DNA from: SIG607 sp045605385
GTDB lineage: Bacteria; Bacillota; Clostridia; Oscillospirales; Acutalibacteraceae
Reading direction: 5' to 3'
Assembly (NCBI GenBank): GCA_045605385.1
Contig: JAZUPW010000067.1
Span: 1 to 16,801 of the forward strand
Length of the DNA: 16,801 nucleotides
Position 1 is the first letter of the stretch. Each line of letters starts with the position of its first letter. Position numbers and translations under genes: made by a program. Positions 12,821 to 16,801 of this stretch are shown here, piece after piece. A model generated the notes under the pieces. It did no database searches. It saw only the letters and a program-made list of their open reading frames with translations, and had not been told where the DNA came from.

Positions 12821-14080
12821 TTATTCTTTTAAAAAGTCTATATATTCTTTAAATTTTTGTTCGGTTTTGTTATCCCCGAACTTATAGTATTTTACGTCTT
12901 TTATTTCATCGGGAAGGTATTGTTGGTTTACATAATGTTTTGGGTAGGTATGGGGATAAAGATAATTCTGCCCTTTTACAAGCGCATCTTCACCGTCAAA
13001 ATGCTTATTCTGCAGTTGCCGCGGGACCGAATATACCGCCCCCGCTTCCACGTCTGCCATTGCGGCCGAAATTGCGGCGTCCCCTGAATTTGATTTAGGC
13101 GAATTGGCCACCAATATAACAGCATCGGCAAGCGGAATTTTAGCCTCAGGCAAACCTACCGCATTTGCAATATCCACCGCCGCCTTAACAATGGGTATTA
13201 TTTGCGGATAAGCAAGTCCCACGTCTTCACAGGCGCAAACCATAAGTCTTCTACAGGCGCTTGGCAAATCACCCGCCGCAAGAAGCCTTGCAAGATAGTA
13301 AAGCGCCGCGTCTGCATCGCTTCCGCGCATTGATTTCTGATAAGCCGAAACAATATCGTAATGTTCATCGCCCTCGCGGTCATATCTTACGGCATTGTGA
13401 GAAAGCACCTGTTCAGCAAGTTCCCTGTTTATCACCTTTGTTTCACTGTTTTCAAGGGTAATAAGGCACAGTTCCAACATATTAAGCGCTCTTCTTACGT
13501 CACCCGCGGCAGCCTTTGCAAGAGTATTGGCTACAGATTCTTCAAAACTGTATTTTGTTTCGCTTTCTTTATTTATTTTCGTTAAACTTTTCTCTAAAAG
13601 TCCGCTTATATCTTCCGATTTCAACGGTTTAAACTCAAAAACGGTAGAACGCGAAAGAATAGCATTATAAACGTAGAAAAACGGGTTTTCGGTGGTTGAA
13701 GCAATAAGCGTTATATCACCGTTTTCTATGTAAGAAAGCAGTATTTGTTGCTGTTTTTTATTGAAATACTGAATTTCATCAAGATACAAAAGTACACCGC
13801 CGACACATTCAATTGTATCAAGCGAATTAATAATGTCTTTAATATCTTGTGTAGAGCACACAGTTGCATTCAAGTGGTAAAGTTTTTTACCGCATTTTTC
13901 AGCAATAATGTTTGCAACGGTAGTTTTTCCTACCCCCGAAGGCCCGTAAAAAATAAGATTAGGAAGTTTTCCCGAATTTATTATTTTACGAAGGATTTTG
14001 CCTTCGCCCAGTAAATGCTGTTGCCCTGCAACGTCTTCTATTTCGGTAGGTCTTAACCTATCGGCTAACGGTCCTGTCAT
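12821..14080 (-). CDS. rarA: Replication-associated recombination protein A (RarA/MgsA), AAA+ ATPase
   Basis: This 419-residue protein has the normal length and motifs of the RarA/MgsA/WRNIP1 family, clamp-loader-like tetrameric AAA+ ATPases that act at stalled or gapped replication forks. Motifs are PLADRLRPTEIEDVAGQQHLL (4-24), Walker A GPSGVGKT (46-53), Walker B LLYLDEIQYF (97-106), sensor I STTENPFF (128-135) and the arginine finger in LSRS (142-145). The C-terminal half holds the tetramerisation region with RGSDADAALYYLARLLAAGD, ACEDVGLAYP and PLADAVILVANSPKSN. An AGGAG ribosome binding site precedes the ATG. Upstream, six bases beyond it, begins the inverted-repeat element at 14097; I could not see a clean promoter, so the gene may be read through from the esterase gene or from a promoter inside the element. 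Identity is secure. Confidence 0.95.
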   Translation of the reverse strand: MTGPLADRLRPTEIEDVAGQQHLLGEGKILRKIINSGKLPNLIFYGPSGVGKTTVANIIAEKCGKKLYHLNATVCSTQDIKDIINSLDTIECVGGVLLYLDEIQYFNKKQQQILLSYIENGDITLIASTTENPFFYVYNAILSRSTVFEFKPLKSEDISGLLEKSLTKINKESETKYSFEESVANTLAKAAAGDVRRALNMLELCLITLENSETKVINRELAEQVLSHNAVRYDREGDEHYDIVSAYQKSMRGSDADAALYYLARLLAAGDLPSACRRLMVCACEDVGLAYPQIIPIVKAAVDIANAVGLPEAKIPLADAVILVANSPKSNSGDAAISAAMADVEAGAVYSVPRQLQNKHFDGEDALVKGQNYLYPHTYPKHYVNQQYLPDEIKDVKYYKFGDNKTEQKFKEYIDFLKE

Positions 14081-14096
14081 TTATTTCTCCTATCCA

Positions 14097-14117
14097 TTGG
14101 GTAACAGAATTCGAACC
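14097..14117. repeat. Left terminal inverted repeat
   Basis: This is the left end of the 277-base element: core GGGTAACAGAATTCGAACC. The reverse complement reads as a T-arm with 5-bp stem and TTCGAAT loop followed by TACCCAA. Its outer edge is six bases from the rarA ribosome binding site. Confidence 0.6.
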
Positions 14118-14352
14118 TGTCACGCCTGATAAATAATAATTTTTCATTTTTTCTTGCCTCATCATTTGCAATACGACAGTATTACTGCATTCTTCGGCTT
14201 CGCCTCTCCAAAAAATTATTTATTTAGCAGGTCGAGAATTTCTCTCTGCCACATTTTTTTGAAAGGCGCAGTGTGAAATTTGCAGTAAGGCTGACGCCTT
14301 ACAAAAATAAGCGCAAGAAAGGCAACAAAAGGTGGCGAGCGAAATCGTAACC

Positions 14353-14373
14353 GGTTCGATTTCTGTCACCCAA
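14353..14373. repeat. Right terminal inverted repeat, overlapping the esterase stop codon
   Basis: GGTTCGATTTCTGTCACCC is the reverse complement of the left end with two mismatches. The TGA stop of the esterase gene (14366-14368) lies within it. The neighbouring sequence 14331-14352 also folds back on it (GGTG...GAAATCG with CGATTTC...CACC). Confidence 0.6.
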
Positions 14374-15040
14374 AAAGTTTAGAACCTTCAAGTTTGGTGG
14401 TTTGCTCTTGTTCGTTTTTGTTTTTATGTTCTAAAAACCATTTATATACTTCATCGTTTAAATATGTATCGGTCCAGGCATCATGTGTGTTTTCGGGATA
14501 AATTGTAAGTTTTGGATTTCCTCCCGAACTCTTTATTTTATCAACCATTTTAATTGATTCTTCAACAAAAACGGTTTGGTCTTTTGCGCCGTGGAACGCC
14601 CATACGGGAAGTTTTTTAAGTCGCCACGCATTCCAATACATACCGCCGCCGCAAATAGGCACTATAGCGGCATAATAAGACGGCATACTCATAGCCATTT
14701 GCCAAGTACCGTAACCGCCCATACTTGCGCCGATTCCGTAAACACGGTCGGAATCTACGTAACTTAAAGTTTTTATATATAAAGCAAATTCTTTTAGTGT
14801 TTCCCAAATATCAAACCAGGTATCAGCGTGGCACTGCGGAGCTATTATAACAAACGGAAAATCTTTTTTATCAGCAGTTAAGGTAAAAAAAGGATTTTTC
14901 CTTAAAACACTTATATCATTACCGCGTGATCCCGCCCCGTGAAGAAACAAAACGGTTGGATATTGCACGTTTTCTGCGTAATTCTTAGGCAAACGCACCA
15001 AATAGTGAATTCCCTTAAAAACGTATTCCTTAATTTCCAT
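14366..15040 (-). CDS. Alpha/beta-hydrolase, prolyl-oligopeptidase/dienelactone-hydrolase-like esterase
   Basis: The 224-residue protein has a compact alpha/beta-hydrolase fold: the oxyanion strand LFLHGAGSRG (31-40), the PQCHADTWF segment (68-76), the nucleophile elbow GIGASMGGYG with S106, the acid D154 in FHGAKDQTV and H186 in ENTHDAW. This pattern is shared with the PHB-depolymerase/prolyl-oligopeptidase-like carboxylesterases that act on small esters, often acetyl or feruloyl groups on polysaccharides. It has no signal peptide, so it is cytosolic. I chose the ATG at 15040: AAAGGAG is eight bases before it and overlaps the in-frame GTG at 15049. The last 18 or so residues (NKNEQEQTTKLEGSKLFG) extend beyond the expected end of the fold at WFLEHK, and the stop codon comes from the terminal repeat of the adjacent element. 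A polysaccharide role is inferred. Confidence 0.85.
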   Translation of the reverse strand: MEIKEYVFKGIHYLVRLPKNYAENVQYPTVLFLHGAGSRGNDISVLRKNPFFTLTADKKDFPFVIIAPQCHADTWFDIWETLKEFALYIKTLSYVDSDRVYGIGASMGGYGTWQMAMSMPSYYAAIVPICGGGMYWNAWRLKKLPVWAFHGAKDQTVFVEESIKMVDKIKSSGGNPKLTIYPENTHDAWTDTYLNDEVYKWFLEHKNKNEQEQTTKLEGSKLFG

Positions 15041-15064
15041 TGTTTTCACTCCTTTTGCATATTA

Positions 15065-15093
15065 AATATAACACAGTATAACCTAAGTTACAA
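15065..15093 (-). promoter_or_regulatory. Sigma-A-like promoter of the esterase gene
   Basis: On the minus strand TTGTAA (15088-15093) and TATATT (15065-15070) are 17 bases apart, about 25 bases before the ATG. A TATACT at 15077-15082 is an alternative -10 without a matching -35. Confidence 0.45.
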
Positions 15094-15150
15094 GCAAAAA
15101 CTCATATAAAACAGGTTTTTTTCATATTATCTTTTGAAAGGATGTTATGT

Positions 15151-16650
15151 ATGAAAAAGACACTGTTTATTAAAAACGCCGCAATTCTTACTTTTACAAG
15201 CATTGTTCTGCGCGTTTTGGGAATTGTATTAAAAGTTTGGCTTGCCGCTGTTATAGGTTCAGAAGGTATTGGACTATACCACCTTATATTTTCGGTTTTT
15301 GTGCTTTGTACCGCCTTTGCAAATGCGGGAATACCCACTGCAGTTACAAGAATGATTGCTGAAGCTTTTGCAAAAAACGATACAAATGGCGCTTTTCGCA
15401 TTATTAAACGGGCAATAGGCATATCTCTTGTTTTTTCGCTTATAAGTTTTATTATTCTAAACGTGTTTTCGGGGTTTATATGCAATAACGTTCTGCACGA
15501 CGAAAGAGCCTTTATTTCCCTTAAAATAATGTGTTTTTCATTTCCGTTTCTGGCTTGTTCGGCGGTTTTTAAAAGTTATTTTTTTGCAAGAAGAAAAATT
15601 ACCGTTAATTCGGTTTCTATTATTTTAGAACAGGTTTTAAGAATTATTTTGTGCTTTTTGATTGTTTCAAAATTTGTAAAAAACGGCATAGCAGCAGCCG
15701 CCGCAGGTATTGTACTTTCCGATACCGCCGCAGAAGTTATTTCCTTTGTTTTTATGCTTATTTGTTTTGTTTTAGACAGCAAAAAACATACGCTGAACAG
15801 CGATACCCCGCAGAAAACGGGCGAAACAAAAGAACTGCTGAGAATAAGTTTTCCTTTGCTTCTTTCACGTTACTGTACTTCGGTTTTAAGAACAGGAGAA
15901 AACGTTTTAGTGCCTAAAACACTTATTATGACGCTTTCGTACAGCACCGCGCTATCGCGTTTTGGCGCTGTTAAGGGTATGGCTCTGCCGGTACTTTTCT
16001 TTCCGTCTTCAATACTTAACGCGCTTTCCGCCTTGCTTTTGCCCGAAATGTCGGAAGCCGTTGCAAAAAACAAACCCTTTATAATAAAAAATGCCGTAAA
16101 AAAGACCTTACAGACAACCTGGTTGCTTGGCGTTATTTTTTCAGCAATATTTTTCTTTTGCGGAGAAAACATTGGCAGAATAATTTATAAAGACACCGTT
16201 TCGGGCGAACTTATAAAAATTCTTTCGGTAATTGTTCCGCTTATGTATTTAGACAGCATTTGTGACGGCATTTTAAAAGGTCTTGACCAACAAAAATTTA
16301 CCTTTTTTACCGCCGTTTCCGATTCTCTGTTGCGTATTGTTTTAATTATTATATTTGTACCGCGCTTTTCTATGAACGGTTTTTTGGCAATTATGATTTT
16401 AAGCAACGCTTATACTTGTTTTCTTCACGTTGGCAAACTTTTAAAATTAACATCAATTAAACTAAAACCTATAAAAGATATTATTTTACCCATATTTTAC
16501 GCTGTTGTTATTTGTTATATTTGCAACCGCGCATTTGCTTTTTTATCGCACCCTATTTTATTTACTGCTGTTTTTACACTGTTTTCCTGTGTTTTGTTTG
16601 CGGCAGTTATTATTGCCTTTAAAATTGTTGACATTCACGATTATATATAA
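15151..16650 (+). CDS. SpoVB-family polysaccharide/lipid flippase (MATE/MOP superfamily)
   Basis: This 499-residue integral membrane protein has about 14 hydrophobic segments and begins with KNAAILTFTSIVLRVLGIVLKVWLAAVIGSEGIGLYHLIFSV (8-49). The 'G-xGLY' and 'NAGIPTAVTRMIAEA' (about 62-76) segments are the signature of the SpoVB/polysaccharide-biosynthesis branch of the MOP flippases. Members move undecaprenyl-linked or similar glycans across the membrane; SpoVB is needed for spore cortex synthesis in B. subtilis, and Clostridia often carry several copies. I chose the ATG at 15151 since AAAGGA lies eight bases before it; the ATG at 15142 overlaps that site. No promoter stands out. It is divergent from the esterase gene. 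The family call is firm; whether it is the sporulation SpoVB or a paralogue for another glycan is open. Confidence 0.88.
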   Translation: MKKTLFIKNAAILTFTSIVLRVLGIVLKVWLAAVIGSEGIGLYHLIFSVFVLCTAFANAGIPTAVTRMIAEAFAKNDTNGAFRIIKRAIGISLVFSLISFIILNVFSGFICNNVLHDERAFISLKIMCFSFPFLACSAVFKSYFFARRKITVNSVSIILEQVLRIILCFLIVSKFVKNGIAAAAAGIVLSDTAAEVISFVFMLICFVLDSKKHTLNSDTPQKTGETKELLRISFPLLLSRYCTSVLRTGENVLVPKTLIMTLSYSTALSRFGAVKGMALPVLFFPSSILNALSALLLPEMSEAVAKNKPFIIKNAVKKTLQTTWLLGVIFSAIFFFCGENIGRIIYKDTVSGELIKILSVIVPLMYLDSICDGILKGLDQQKFTFFTAVSDSLLRIVLIIIFVPRFSMNGFLAIMILSNAYTCFLHVGKLLKLTSIKLKPIKDIILPIFYAVVICYICNRAFAFLSHPILFTAVFTLFSCVLFAAVIIAFKIVDIHDYI

Positions 16651-16670
16651 AAAAGACCGAAACGGGTCTT
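16646..16670 (-). terminator. Hairpin after the SpoVB-like gene, best read on the minus strand
   Basis: AAGACC (16653-16658) pairs with GGTCTT (16665-16670). The T-run is on the minus strand, suggesting it ends a minus-strand gene lying to the right of the window, though it also follows the plus-strand stop codon directly. Confidence 0.55.
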
Positions 16671-16801
16671 GTCCTTAGGGATAAATAGGTTTTTCTGATA
16701 AATTTGAACGCTTTCTTGTTTTAAAACACAGTAAGACACAAAGTATTACTGTATTTTTGCAACTTCGAAATCGAATCAAATTTATTCATACAAAACTGCA
16801 A
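16671..16801. other. Right-edge non-coding stretch
   Basis: No open reading frame with a ribosome binding site is visible. It shares three short words in the same order with the element at 14097-14373 (CTGATAAA, TTTCTTG, AGTATTACTG), so it may hold a diverged related repeat. Confidence 0.35.

Larger units (their letters stand above)
14097..14373. mobile_element. MITE-like non-coding element with tRNA-3'-end-like terminal inverted repeats
   Basis: A 277-base stretch without coding potential is bounded by inverted repeats that agree at 19 of 21 positions (core GGGTRACAGAAWTCGAACC). Read outward, each end resembles a tRNA T-arm and acceptor: GGTTCGAAT, TCTGT, TACCCAA. The left copy forms a 5-bp T-stem (one G-U) with a seven-base loop. 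A second pair of imperfect inverted repeats is nested inside: CCTGATAAATAATAATTTTT (14125-14144) against 14211-14231. There is also a perfect hairpin GTAAGGC-TGAC-GCCTTAC (14285-14302), and a weaker one around 14170-14188. There is no transposase and no clear target duplication. It lies between the esterase and rarA genes. Mobility and copy number are inferred, not shown. Confidence 0.6.

Noticed and set aside
14097..14373. A tmRNA or intact tRNA gene, because of the T-arm-like ends and an internal minus-strand GCAAATGATGAG (Ala-Asn-Asp-Glu, like the start of a tag peptide).
   Set aside because: The reading frame after Ala-Asn-Asp-Glu does not reach a Leu-Ala-Ala stop, there is no D-arm, anticodon arm or CCA end, and the 5' side lacks the conserved tmRNA start.
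15057..15083. Sigma-E promoter for the SpoVB-like gene (GCATATT at 15057).
   Set aside because: The -35-like word is perfect, but no CATACA-type -10 follows at 13-15 bases.
15102..15485. Minus-strand ORF of 127 codons near the SpoVB start.
   Set aside because: It overlaps the conserved N-terminal region of the SpoVB-like gene and has no ribosome binding site or family features.
15860..15878. parS-like word TTTCACGT inside the SpoVB-like gene, and CACGTG at about 2604.
   Set aside because: Only half of the 16-base parS palindrome is present in the first and even less in the second; neither would be expected to bind ParB.

Overview
The window looks like chromosomal DNA of an AT-rich, endospore-forming member of the Clostridia (Bacillota), probably an uncultured gut-type lineage. 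The evidence is a low-GC composition, sigma-A promoters with TTGNNN/TATAAT boxes, strong AGGAG ribosome binding sites, short operons closed by intrinsic terminators, and three sporulation-type genes (a SpoIIQ-like M23 protein, SpoVAE and SpoVB) next to Soj/Spo0J (ParA/ParB). The species cannot be named from the sequence. I saw no rRNA, intact tRNA, CRISPR array, transposase or phage gene.

Layout: 1-1248 (minus) is the N-terminal 416 codons of a cytosolic DUF4838 glycosidase-like protein that runs off the left edge. 1440-3000 (minus) is a two-gene operon of an unknown protein and rsmA. 3105-5147 (minus) is an EF-G-like translational GTPase with its own promoter and terminator. Divergent from it, 5381-5968 (plus) encodes an unknown secreted protein behind a tandem array of 11-bp-phased TGTAAY boxes that match the WalR (YycF) consensus. 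6205-6897 (plus) is a membrane-anchored M23 peptidase of SpoIIQ type. 7102-8292 (plus) is an AAA+/DUF4143 ATPase whose promoter overlaps an inverted repeat and which lies between two terminators with almost the same stem. 8358-11594 (minus) is a five-gene operon read parA, parB, unknown, LiaF-C-like, D-2-hydroxyacid dehydrogenase. 11734-12192 (plus) is a lipoprotein gene divergent from parA, with the two -35 boxes in one palindrome. 12346-12708 (minus) is a stand-alone spoVAE. 12821-14080 (minus) is rarA. 14097-14373 is a non-coding, heavily structured MITE-like element whose terminal inverted repeats resemble the T-arm and 3' end of a tRNA. 14366-15040 (minus) is an alpha/beta-hydrolase esterase whose stop codon lies in that element. 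15151-16650 (plus) is a SpoVB/MATE-family flippase. The last 130 bases hold no gene.

Taken together this is mostly housekeeping (ribosome maturation, translation, chromosome segregation, replication-fork maintenance) mixed with cell-envelope and spore functions. The most unusual signals are the tRNA-end-like inverted-repeat element at 14097-14373, the WalR-type box array at 5261-5318, the EF-G paralogue with a non-canonical guanine-recognition motif (GKLN in place of NKxD), the ATPase gene bracketed by matching terminators with a palindromic operator candidate, and the back-to-back parA/lipoprotein promoters. I did not find a clear new multi-gene system such as a defence island or biosynthetic cluster.
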